This document shows, piece after piece, positions 1-7,125 of a DNA stretch of 9,859 nucleotides. The notes under the pieces are model-generated. The model had not been told where the DNA came from, searched no databases, and saw only the letters and a program-made list of their open reading frames with translations. Both the position numbers and the translations under genes were made by a program. Each line of letters begins with the position of its first letter. Position 1 is the stretch's first letter. Origin of the DNA: UBA4615 sp044359175 (GTDB taxonomy: Bacteria; Pseudomonadota; Gammaproteobacteria; Burkholderiales; Burkholderiaceae_E); assembly GCA_044359175.1 (NCBI GenBank), contig JBIKMO010000154.1, positions 1 to 9,859 of the forward strand, written 5' to 3'.

Positions 1-199
1 CGGGCGTGAGCTGCAGCCGCTTGCGCACCCGCTCGAACAGCGGCAGGCGCAGCCAGTCCTCGAGTTCCTTGATCTGCTTGCTGACCGCGCCCTGGGTCAG
101 GTGCAACGCCTGCGCGGCGGCGGCCACCGTCTGCAGGCGAGCGACCGTGACGAACGCTCGCAGCAACTGAGTCGGCGGTAGCAATCTGCGCCCGTTCAT
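1..199 (-). CDS. LysR-family transcriptional regulator, N-terminal part (cut by window edge)
   Basis: Sixty-six N-terminal residues are visible, read leftward from an ATG at 199-197; the rest lies outside the window. They form the winged helix-turn-helix DNA-binding domain of LysR-type regulators (HTH_1 family). The helix-turn-helix spans about residues 25-45, with the recognition segment TQGAVSKQIKELED at 35-48, followed by the LPLFER wing motif at 52-57. The spacing and motif resemble the GcvA-like branch. An in-frame TGA lies three codons upstream, so this ATG is the earliest possible start; no good Shine-Dalgarno precedes it. The gene is divergent from the Bug-protein gene at 349, the classic arrangement of a LysR regulator and its target. 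Control of the 349-3587 run is therefore a reasonable inference. The effector domain is not visible, so the inducer cannot be guessed. Confidence 0.93.
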   Translation of the reverse strand, partial: MNGRRLLPPTQLLRAFVTVARLQTVAAAAQALHLTQGAVSKQIKELEDWLRLPLFERVRKRLQLTP

Positions 200-258
200 T
201 CTGTCGGCTCACGTTCAGATGCGGCAGTTTCCATTGTTCAGCCCGTACACCGCAACCA

Positions 259-275
259 AGATCAGACCGTGATCT
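259..275. promoter_or_regulatory. Perfect inverted repeat in the divergent LysR/Bug intergenic region (candidate operator)
   Basis: The sequence reads AGATCA, five bases GACCG, then TGATCT: two perfectly complementary 6-bp arms, 17 bp in all. It lies 59 bases from the LysR start and 73 bases from the Bug start, in the only non-coding space between the divergent genes (200-348). LysR regulators bind dyads in such regions. However, the strict T-N11-A spacing is not met here; within the dyad the symmetric T and A are separated by nine bases. It is A/T-richer than its surroundings. I saw no convincing -35/-10 pair on either strand, so promoter positions are not assigned. Confidence 0.45.
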
Positions 276-348
276 CGGGATTTGCGCCTCGGCGCCGAGC
301 CCACCACCCCGACAACCGGATACCCCCTTCCCCATTGGAGACCGAATC

Positions 349-1323
349 ATGAACCGCCGTCATGTACTGACCCGCGCCGGCACGTTCGCCGGCGCTCTCG
401 TCCTGTTCCCGCGCGCGCTGCGCGCTCAGGACCGCACGCTGCGACTGGTCGTTCCGTTCCCGCCGGGAGGCGCCACCGACATCACCGCTCGCGCCTTCGC
501 CGAGCACCTGAGCCGCGAGCTCGGCCAGTCGGTGATCGTCGACAACAAGGGCGGCGCCGGCGGCTCGATCGGCATGTCCGAGGTCGCTCGCTCGGCGCCC
601 GACGGCCTCACCTTCGGCGTCGCGACGCTGTCGACGCACGGGGTCAACCCGGCGGTCTACGCGAAGCTGCCGTACGACCCGATCAAGCAGTTCGAACCCG
701 TGAGCGAACTGGTCAAGGCGCCCGGCGTGCTGGTCGTCTCGGCGAAGATGGGCGTGCGAACCCTCGGCGAGTTCGTCCAGCAGGTGGTGGCGAACCCCGG
801 CAAGTTCAGCTACGCGTCGCCGGGCAACGGCACGATCGGTCACATGTGGGCGGAACAGTTCAAGCGCTCGACTCAAACGCAGATGACGCACGTTCCCTAC
901 CGGGGCGCTGCGCCGGCGATCAACGACCTGATCGGCGGACAGGTCAATGCCTATTTCGACCAGGTCGCGTCGGCGCTGCCGCACATCAAATCGGGGCGTC
1001 TGGTCGCCCTCGCGGTGTCCTGGCCGAAGCGTCTGGACGTGCTGCCGGAGGTCCCGACCTTCGCAGAGCTGAATCTGCCCGACAACAACACCCCGTCGTG
1101 GTTCGGGCTGGTGGCCCCGTCGGGTACGCCGGCTGCCGCGATCGCGCGCATGCACGGGGCGGTGCAGCGGGTGCTGGTCTCGCCGGCGTTGCAGCAGACG
1201 CTGGCGGGTCAGGGCCTGTATCCGACCGACCTCAAGACGCCCGAGCAGTTCGGCGCGCAGATCCGCGACGAGATCGCGCGGATGCGTCACGTGGCGAAGT
1301 TCGCGGGCGTGCAACTGGACTGA
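349..1323 (+). CDS. Bug/TctC-family periplasmic solute-binding protein
   Basis: The 324-residue product has the usual length for Bug (Bordetella uptake gene, TctC) extracytoplasmic receptors of tripartite tricarboxylate transporters. The N-terminus is an export signal: NRRHVL at 2-7, a hydrophobic stretch to about residue 20, and a likely cleavage after RALRA at 26. The paired arginines make Tat export possible, though Sec is not excluded. Family signatures follow: PFPPGGATDITAR at 36-48, VDNKGGAGGSIG at 64-75, SPGNGTIGH at 157-165 and VPYRG at 182-186. Known family members bind carboxylates and acidic amino acids, for example BugE glutamate and BugD aspartate; the ligand here is not evident. 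No TctA/TctB membrane subunits are in the window, so it is an orphan receptor, as is common in Burkholderiales. A GGAG at 337-340, eight bases before the ATG, fixes the start. The N-formylglutamate amidohydrolase gene follows at once. Confidence 0.93.
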   Translation: MNRRHVLTRAGTFAGALVLFPRALRAQDRTLRLVVPFPPGGATDITARAFAEHLSRELGQSVIVDNKGGAGGSIGMSEVARSAPDGLTFGVATLSTHGVNPAVYAKLPYDPIKQFEPVSELVKAPGVLVVSAKMGVRTLGEFVQQVVANPGKFSYASPGNGTIGHMWAEQFKRSTQTQMTHVPYRGAAPAINDLIGGQVNAYFDQVASALPHIKSGRLVALAVSWPKRLDVLPEVPTFAELNLPDNNTPSWFGLVAPSGTPAAAIARMHGAVQRVLVSPALQQTLAGQGLYPTDLKTPEQFGAQIRDEIARMRHVAKFAGVQLD

Positions 1324-1325
1324 GC

Positions 1326-2267
1326 ATGACGCCGACTGCCGCCTTCGTGCCGGCCGGCGCCCCGGCCATCGACCCCATGCCGAACGACGGAGTTCGGATC
1401 GAGCCGGGGCTCGCCCACCTGGTGCTCGACTCGCCTCACAGCGGGACCAGCTACCCGCACGACTTCCGCCATGCATGCGACGTGTGGCGGCTTCGCCAGG
1501 CCGAGGACACGTTCGTGGAATCGCTGTGGGGCTTCGCGCCCACGCTCGGCGCGACGCTGATCCACGCGCTGTTCCCGCGCAGCTACATCGACGTCAATCG
1601 GGCACTGGACGACATCGACGAAACGATGCTCGATGCACGCTGGCCGGGCGTCAAGCGCGCCGGGCCGAAGGTCGCGCTCGGCAAGGGGCTCGTCTGGCGT
1701 GCGCTGGACGACGGCACGCCGCTGTACGACCGCCAACTGTCGGTGGCGGAGGTGCAGGCGAGGATCGAGCGGTGCTGGATGCCCTACCATGGCATCCTCG
1801 CTCGCACGATCGACGGGCTGAGCCGTCATCACCGGCAACTGATCCATCTCAATTGCCACTCCATGCCATCGTCGGCCGCGGCGTTCAGCACCGAGTACCC
1901 CGGGGTGACCCACCCCGACGTGGTGCTGGGCGACCGTGACGGCACCACGGCCGACCCGCGGCTGACCCGGGCGATCGGCCGGTTCTTCGAGGCCCACGGC
2001 TACAGCGTCGCGATCAACCATCCCTACAAGGGCGTGGAGATCGTGCGCCGGTACGGCAATCCGCAGGCGGGTCGCCATTCGATCCAGGTCGAGCTGAACC
2101 GCCGGCTCTACATGGACGAGCAGACGCTCGCACCGCATGCCGGCTACCTGCCGCTGCGCCACACCCTGCGCGCCCTGACGGCCGCGCTGCTCGTGCTCGA
2201 CCTGCGTTCGGGCGACATGCCGGAGGTTCTGCCGGCCGCGGAGCAGGAACAGGCCCTGGCCGCCTGA
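1326..2267 (+). CDS. hutG: N-formylglutamate amidohydrolase (N-formylglutamate deformylase, HutG-like)
   Basis: The 313-residue protein belongs to the N-formylglutamate amidohydrolase family, metal-dependent enzymes that split N-formyl-L-glutamate into formate and L-glutamate. That reaction is the last step of the five-step histidine-degradation route. Recognisable segments are DSPHSGTSYP at 35-44, SYIDVNR at 86-92, HLNCHSMPS at 174-182, GDRDG at 202-206, NHPYKG at 231-236 and QVELNRRLYMDE at 254-265; the His, Asp and Glu residues in them are likely metal or substrate ligands. The ATG lies two bases after the Bug stop codon, implying translational coupling; no independent Shine-Dalgarno is visible. 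An in-frame ATG at 1377 is an alternative start, just before the conserved core. The frame is open far upstream, but that part overlaps the Bug gene in another frame and is not coding. No other hut genes are present, so the substrate could be a different N-acyl amino acid. The symbol reflects family resemblance only. Confidence 0.9.
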   Translation: MTPTAAFVPAGAPAIDPMPNDGVRIEPGLAHLVLDSPHSGTSYPHDFRHACDVWRLRQAEDTFVESLWGFAPTLGATLIHALFPRSYIDVNRALDDIDETMLDARWPGVKRAGPKVALGKGLVWRALDDGTPLYDRQLSVAEVQARIERCWMPYHGILARTIDGLSRHHRQLIHLNCHSMPSSAAAFSTEYPGVTHPDVVLGDRDGTTADPRLTRAIGRFFEAHGYSVAINHPYKGVEIVRRYGNPQAGRHSIQVELNRRLYMDEQTLAPHAGYLPLRHTLRALTAALLVLDLRSGDMPEVLPAAEQEQALAA

Positions 2268-2309
2268 GACGCCGGCTCGCGGCCCCCCCCAACTCACGGA
2301 GACGCCGCG

Positions 2310-3587
2310 ATGACCGCCCTGTCCTACGCCGCAACAACCTGGCCCAACAGCCCGTGGGCCACGTACCTGGACCAGGTCGAGCGGGTCCGGCCCTACCTCG
2401 GCCCCCTCGAGAAGTGGGCCGAAACCCTCAAGCGCCCCAAGCGCTGTCTGGTCGTGGACGTGCCGATCGAGATGGACGACGGCTCGGTGGCGCACTTCGA
2501 GGGCTTTCGCGTCCAGCACAACCTCAGCCGCGGCCCGGGCAAGGGCGGCGTGCGCTACCACCCGGACGTCACCCTCGAGGAGGTGATGGCGCTGGCCGCG
2601 TGGATGACCATCAAGAACGCCGCGGTCAATCTGCCGTACGGCGGCGCCAAGGGCGGCGTACGCTGCGACCCGGCCCGACTGTCGCGCAAGGAGCTCGAGC
2701 GGCTGACCCGGCGCTACACCAGCGAGATCGGCATCGTGATCGGTCCGCACCAGGACATCCCGGCCCCGGACGTCAACACCAACGCCCAGGTGATGGCGTG
2801 GATGATGGACACGTACTCGATGAACGTCGGCGCCACCGCCACCGGCGTGGTCACCGGCAAACCGATCGCGCTGGGCGGCTCGCTCGGGCGCGTGAAGGCG
2901 ACCGGCCGCGGTGTCTGGGTGATCGGGCGTGAGGCCGCGCGCCGCATGGGACTGCGGCTGGACGGCGCGCGCGTCGCGGTGCAGGGCTTCGGCAACGTCG
3001 GCTCGGCGGCGGCCGAACTGTTCGCGGCCAGCGGCGGTGCGACGGTGGTCGCGGTGCAGGACCACACCGGCACGGTGCACGCCGACCGCGGCCTGGACGT
3101 GCAGGCGCTGATCGCGCACGTCGAGCGGCACGGCGGCGTCGCGGGGTTCGGCGGCGGCGAGCCGATCGGCGCCGAGGAGTTCTGGCAGGTCGAGACCGAA
3201 GTGCTGGTGCCGGCCGCGCTCGAGGGCGTGATCACCCGCGAGCGCGCCCGGACGCTGAAGACGCAACTGATCCTCGAGGGCGCGAACGGGCCCACGCTGC
3301 CCGAGGCCGACCGGGTGCTGAACGAGCGCGGGATCGTCGTCGTGCCCGACGTGATCGCGAACGCCGGCGGCGTGACCGTGTCCTACTTCGAGTGGGTGCA
3401 GGACTTCTCCTCGTTCTTCTGGACCGAGGAGGAGATCAACGCGCGGCTCGACAAGATCCTGATTGGCGCGTTCAACCGGATCTGGGCGATGGCCGACCGG
3501 CACCGGATACCGCTGCGTACCGCCGCGTTCGCGGTCGCCTGCGAACGGGTGCTCGCCGCGCGCGAGCTGCGCGGGCTGTACCCCTGA
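2310..3587 (+). CDS. gdhA: Glu/Leu/Phe/Val-type dehydrogenase, probable NAD-dependent glutamate dehydrogenase
   Basis: This is a 425-residue, full-length cytoplasmic glutamate dehydrogenase of the hexameric class. It interconverts glutamate with 2-oxoglutarate and ammonia. The N-terminal dimerisation/substrate domain carries GPGKGGVRYHP at 75-85, the catalytic-lysine motif LPYGGAKGG at 108-116 (K114) and PAPDVNT at 151-157 (D154). The C-terminal Rossmann domain has GFGNVG at 226-231 and, after the next strand, D251, an acidic residue that usually means NAD rather than NADP. NAGGVTVSYFEW at 351-362 is the conserved C-terminal block. A GGAG at 2298-2301, eight bases before the ATG, supports the start. 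The gene lies 42 bases after the formylglutamate hydrolase, in the same direction, so it is probably co-transcribed and would take glutamate into the TCA cycle. Leucine/valine dehydrogenase activity is a less likely alternative. Confidence 0.93.
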   Translation: MTALSYAATTWPNSPWATYLDQVERVRPYLGPLEKWAETLKRPKRCLVVDVPIEMDDGSVAHFEGFRVQHNLSRGPGKGGVRYHPDVTLEEVMALAAWMTIKNAAVNLPYGGAKGGVRCDPARLSRKELERLTRRYTSEIGIVIGPHQDIPAPDVNTNAQVMAWMMDTYSMNVGATATGVVTGKPIALGGSLGRVKATGRGVWVIGREAARRMGLRLDGARVAVQGFGNVGSAAAELFAASGGATVVAVQDHTGTVHADRGLDVQALIAHVERHGGVAGFGGGEPIGAEEFWQVETEVLVPAALEGVITRERARTLKTQLILEGANGPTLPEADRVLNERGIVVVPDVIANAGGVTVSYFEWVQDFSSFFWTEEEINARLDKILIGAFNRIWAMADRHRIPLRTAAFAVACERVLAARELRGLYP

Positions 3588-3630
3588 GCGGTCGGGCCGC
3601 CGCCGACGAGCCCGCGTCCGACGCCCGGCC
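3588..3630. terminator. Convergent intergenic gap with a weak GC hairpin (possible terminator)
   Basis: The 43 bases between the convergent stops of the dehydrogenase and the P-type ATPase hold a short inverted repeat, GTCGG at 3591-3595 and CCGAC at 3603-3607 with a 7-base loop. There is no T-run on either strand, so an intrinsic terminator is not demonstrated. The position between converging operons is the main argument. Confidence 0.22.
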
Positions 3631-6372
3631 TCACGCGGCGGCGCGGAGCGCGCGCCGCCGCGAGAACGCCTTGCGGATCTCCTCGACCCAGAGCACGGGG
3701 CTTGCCGCCGCGAGCAGCGCGAGCAGCGTCCCGGCATCGAGCGGCGTCGTGTGGAAGAGCGCCGCGAGCGCCGGCACGTAGAGCACCGCCGCCTGCAGCG
3801 CGACCGCAGCCGCGAGCCCGCCCACCAGCCAGCGGTTGCGCAGCACGCCCAGCCGCAGCACCGAGCGCGTGGCGGACTCGCAGTTGAGCACGTTGAGCCA
3901 CTGGCACATCGCCAGCAGCGTGAAGGTCTCGGTACGCACCGCGTCCAGGTCGACCCCGGCCGCCAGGCGCGCGGCGAACCACCCGAAGCACACCGCCACC
4001 GCGGCCGGCACCATCAGCGCAAGCCGCCGCAGCATCGGCGCGTCGATCAGCGGCGCCTCACGCGGGGTCGGCGCCCGCCGCATCTCGTCACCGTCGGGCG
4101 GCTCCATCACCAGGTTCACGGTGACCGTGCCCTCGGTCACCACGTTGATCCACAGGATCTGGACCGCGGCGAGCGGCGGCGGCAGCCCCGCGAGCAGCGC
4201 GAGCAGCAGCAGCAGCACCTCGTCGACCGAGGTCGCGAACAGGTACAGGACCACCTTCTTCAGGTTGCCGTGCACCACCCGGCCCTGCTCGACCGCGGCG
4301 ACCAGCGTCGCGAAGTCGTCGTCGGAGATCACGACCTTGGCCGCGCCCTTGGCGACTTCGGTGCCGGCGAGGCCCATCGCGACGCCTACGTCGGCGCGCG
4401 CGAGCGCAGGGGCGTCGTTGACGCCGTCGCCGGTCATCGCGACCACTTCGCCCCGCGCCTGCAGCGCCATCACGATCCGCAGCTTCTGCGCCGGCTGCAA
4501 CCGCGCGAACACCGCGACCCGCGACAGCACGTCCGCCAGCGCGCGGTCGTCCATCCGCGCGAGCTCGGCCCCATCCACTGCGAGGTCGCGGTCGCGCGCG
4601 ACGTCAAGATCGCGTGCGATCGCGAGTGCGGTGAGCCGGTGATCGCCGGTCACCATGACCGGGCGGATGCCGGCGGCGCGGCACCGTGCGACCGCCGCCC
4701 TCGCCTCGGGCCGCGGCGGATCGATCTGACCGACCAGACCGAGCAGTCGGGCGCGTCCACCCAGCGCGTCGAACCCCTCGCCGGGGGCGAGGCCGGCGTC
4801 GTCGATCCGCGCGAACGCGAGCACGCGCAGCGCGCGGGCCGCCATCGCGTCGGCCGCGGCACGTGCACCGTCGCTGACCGCAGCGCCATCGCGCGCGATC
4901 GTCAGCTGCAGCACCACCTCGGGCGCACCCTTGACCACGATCCAGCGGCGCTCGCCCTCGCGATGGGCGGTCGCCATCAGCTTCGCCGCCGGCTCGAACG
5001 GCAGCTCGGCGATCCGGGGGGCGCGCGCGCGCAGCGCCGGCACGTCCTCGTCCAGGCGCGCGGCGAGACCCAGCAGCGCGATCTCGGTCGGATCGCCCTG
5101 CGGCTGGCCGCCGCCGCCCTCGTGCGCCGAGGCGGCGTCGTTGCACAGCACCGCCGCCTGCAGCAACGCAGCCATCGCCGCGTCGGGGCATCCCGGGATC
5201 CGATCCACGTCGCCCGCCCCCGGCGCGCCGGCCGCGCCGGCCGCGCCGGCCGCGTCGGACGGTCGGCGGGCGGCGTGCGCATCCGCGCGATCGGCGTCGA
5301 AGGCGATCGTGCGCCCGCGCGGGTCGGGCCCGGGCAGCCACGCCTCCACCGCAGTCATCCGGTTGCAGGTGAGCGTACCGGTCTTGTCGCTGCAGATCAC
5401 GGTGGTCGAACCGAGGGTCTCGACCGCCGACAACCGCCGGATGATCACGCCGCGCGACGCCATCCGCTGCATGCCGACCGCCAGCGCGATCGTCATCGCC
5501 ACCGGCAGCCCTTCGGGCACGAGCGACACGGTCTGGCTGATCGCGATCATCAGCATCTCGCCGGCCGGCAGACCGCGCAGCAGCCCGAGCGCGAGCACCA
5601 GCGCGAACAGCACGAGCGCAGCGGCGGCGAGCCCCCGGCCCAACCGCGCCAGCCGCAGCTCCAGCGGCGTGGGCGGCTCCTGAGCGCGCTCGGTGAGCCC
5701 AGCGATGCGCCCGACCTCGGTGCGCGCGCCGGTGGCGACCACCACCGCCAGGCCGCGCCCGGCGGTCACCTGCGTACCGGAGTGCAGCATGCCCGGCCGC
5801 TCGGCGAGCACCGCGTCCGCGTCGACCGGCACCGTGCCCTTGTCGACCGGCACCGATTCGCCGGTCAGTGCCGCCTCGGCCACCTGCAGCCGCGCAGCCT
5901 CGAGCAGCCGCGCGTCGGCAGCGACCGCATCGCCGGCGGCGACGCGCACCAGGTCGCCAGGCACCAGGTCGCTCGCCGGCACCGCGTGCTCCAGCCCGTC
6001 GCGCAGCACGCGCACGGTCACCTCGGACAGCCGGCGCAGCGCCGCCATCGAGCGCTCGGCCCGGCCCTCCTGCAACGCGCCGACCAGCGCGTTGACCAGC
6101 ACCACGACCAGGATCACCGCCGCGTCCGTGCGGTGGCCGAGCGCGACGGCGATCGCCGCCGCGACCAGCAGCAGGCCCACCAGCGGGCTGGCGAACTGCC
6201 GTCCGACGATCCGCCACCACGGTCGCCGCGCAGCCTCGGGCAACCGGTTCGGCCCGTGTTCGGCGCGCCGGGCCGCGACCTGCGCGGCCGACAGCCCTCG
6301 CGCCGGATCGACCGCCATCTCGTCGAGCGTGCGCTCGACCGTCAGTGCGTGCCAGGGCGGCGGTGGCTCCAT
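3631..6372 (-). CDS. P2-type cation-transporting P-type ATPase
   Basis: The 913-residue inner-membrane pump has an N-terminal cation-ATPase domain (residues 7-60, ending GPNRLPE). An actuator domain carries TGES at 170-173. TM4 has VPEGLP at 285-290. The phosphorylation loop has DKTGTLT at 329-335 with D329 as phosphoryl acceptor, and KGAPE at 481-485 marks the nucleotide-binding domain. DPPRPEA (551-557), MVTGD (573-577) and TGDGVND (647-653) complete the catalytic core. The C-terminus adds about six further membrane segments (706-897), giving roughly ten in all. VPEGLP and the TM8 element CQWLNVLNCES at 823-833 favour the SERCA/PMR1-like P2A group, so Ca2+ or another divalent or monovalent cation is plausible. 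TM6 reads WINVVTEG (741-748), with Glu where calcium pumps usually have Asp. An Ala/Gly-rich stretch near 373-386 of the nucleotide-binding region comes from a 9-bp DNA repeat. The start is the first ATG after an in-frame stop and fits the family N-terminus, but has no clear Shine-Dalgarno. It lies 39 bases after the DUF502 gene. Confidence 0.94.
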   Translation of the reverse strand: MEPPPPWHALTVERTLDEMAVDPARGLSAAQVAARRAEHGPNRLPEAARRPWWRIVGRQFASPLVGLLLVAAAIAVALGHRTDAAVILVVVLVNALVGALQEGRAERSMAALRRLSEVTVRVLRDGLEHAVPASDLVPGDLVRVAAGDAVAADARLLEAARLQVAEAALTGESVPVDKGTVPVDADAVLAERPGMLHSGTQVTAGRGLAVVVATGARTEVGRIAGLTERAQEPPTPLELRLARLGRGLAAAALVLFALVLALGLLRGLPAGEMLMIAISQTVSLVPEGLPVAMTIALAVGMQRMASRGVIIRRLSAVETLGSTTVICSDKTGTLTCNRMTAVEAWLPGPDPRGRTIAFDADRADAHAARRPSDAAGAAGAAGAPGAGDVDRIPGCPDAAMAALLQAAVLCNDAASAHEGGGGQPQGDPTEIALLGLAARLDEDVPALRARAPRIAELPFEPAAKLMATAHREGERRWIVVKGAPEVVLQLTIARDGAAVSDGARAAADAMAARALRVLAFARIDDAGLAPGEGFDALGGRARLLGLVGQIDPPRPEARAAVARCRAAGIRPVMVTGDHRLTALAIARDLDVARDRDLAVDGAELARMDDRALADVLSRVAVFARLQPAQKLRIVMALQARGEVVAMTGDGVNDAPALARADVGVAMGLAGTEVAKGAAKVVISDDDFATLVAAVEQGRVVHGNLKKVVLYLFATSVDEVLLLLLALLAGLPPPLAAVQILWINVVTEGTVTVNLVMEPPDGDEMRRAPTPREAPLIDAPMLRRLALMVPAAVAVCFGWFAARLAAGVDLDAVRTETFTLLAMCQWLNVLNCESATRSVLRLGVLRNRWLVGGLAAAVALQAAVLYVPALAALFHTTPLDAGTLLALLAAASPVLWVEEIRKAFSRRRALRAAA
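5225..5251. repeat. Three perfect tandem copies of a 9-bp unit inside the ATPase gene
   Basis: The unit GCGCCGGCC occurs three times head to tail, followed by a partial GCG. On the coding (minus) strand it encodes Gly-Ala-Ala repeats in the nucleotide-binding region of the P-type ATPase. Because the unit is a multiple of three, slippage would add or remove three residues without a frameshift. Confidence 0.85.
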
Positions 6373-6411
6373 CGTCGCGGGTCGATGGGTACCCCGGTCC
6401 GGGCGGCCGCG

Positions 6412-7125
6412 CTAGCGCGCAGCCGGCCCCGCGTCCGGCACGTGCACGCGCTGCGGGTCGGCCGCGCCGTCCGGCCGGAAGCGGAAGCGCGCCGGCGCGG
6501 TCGTGCCGCCCGAGATCACGAAGCTCATCGCCTCGTCCATCGTCCAGTCGATCGAGGTGACCTCCGACAGCGGCACCAGCTCGATGTAGCCCGACGTCGG
6601 ATTCGGCGCGGTGGGCACGTAGACCGCCGCCACCTTCTCGCCGGTGACGTCGTCCTCGAGCACCCGGGTGACGAAGCCGAGCGCGCGCATCTCACGCGTC
6701 GGGAACGGGATGAGCACGACGCGCTGCACCTCGGCGGGCTGGTCCTTCACCACCGACAGGAACCGCTTGGTGCCGCCGTAGATCGCCGCGACCAGCGGGA
6801 TGCGCTGCACCACCGCCTCGAACAGGTCGAGCACGCGGCGACCGATCACCCGGCTCGCGAACACCCCGAGCAGCCAGAGCATCGCGACCGCGGCCAGCGC
6901 GGCGAGCGTCGACGTGAGCCAGCCCTCGACCAGCCAGGTGGCGAGCTCGGGGGTGATCGGGCGCAGCGTCCTCGCGAGCGCGAGCATCGCCGGCGCGCCG
7001 AGCCGCGACAGCTGCGCGAGCAGGAAGTCGAACACGACCCAGGTGACGATCAGCGGCGCGGCGGTGATCGCGCCGACCAGCACGAAGCGGGGGGCGTTGC
7101 GGAACACGGCGGCGCGCGCGGTCAC
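6412..7125 (-). CDS. DUF502 family inner-membrane protein
   Basis: The 237-residue product matches the DUF502 family of uncharacterised membrane proteins. Two hydrophobic segments are clear, about residues 14-36 and 70-90. The conserved block RIPLVAAIYGGTKRF at 108-122 follows. The soluble C-terminal part has VVLIPFPTREMRALGFVT at 136-153, YVPTAPNPTSGYIELVP at 169-185 and a terminal hydrophobic stretch with SFVISGGTTAP at 201-211. The chosen start is GTG at 7125-7123, whose last two bases overlap the MOSC stop codon (GTGA, 4-bp overlap). The frame stays open to 7320, but the upstream residues are Arg/His-rich shadow of the MOSC gene and lack family similarity. Biochemical function is unknown. 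Placement between a MOSC gene and a cation pump suggests co-expression with both, not a proven joint role. Confidence 0.88.
   Translation of the reverse strand: MTARAAVFRNAPRFVLVGAITAAPLIVTWVVFDFLLAQLSRLGAPAMLALARTLRPITPELATWLVEGWLTSTLAALAAVAMLWLLGVFASRVIGRRVLDLFEAVVQRIPLVAAIYGGTKRFLSVVKDQPAEVQRVVLIPFPTREMRALGFVTRVLEDDVTGEKVAAVYVPTAPNPTSGYIELVPLSEVTSIDWTMDEAMSFVISGGTTAPARFRFRPDGAADPQRVHVPDAGPAAR

Noticed and set aside
282..1325. Upstream extension of the formylglutamate hydrolase frame through the Bug gene
   Set aside because: The extra 348 residues are out of frame with the well-supported Bug protein and look like Arg-rich shadow. Family similarity begins after the ATG at 1326.
2283..2290. 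Run of eight C between the hydrolase and dehydrogenase genes as a phase-variation tract
   Set aside because: It lies in the intergenic gap upstream of the Shine-Dalgarno, cannot shift a reading frame, and short C-runs are common at this GC content.
1287..3737. An 816-codon open frame on the minus strand opposite the formylglutamate hydrolase and glutamate dehydrogenase genes
   Set aside because: The composition is Arg/His/Gly-rich and without motifs; it is a GC-driven shadow of two well-supported genes.
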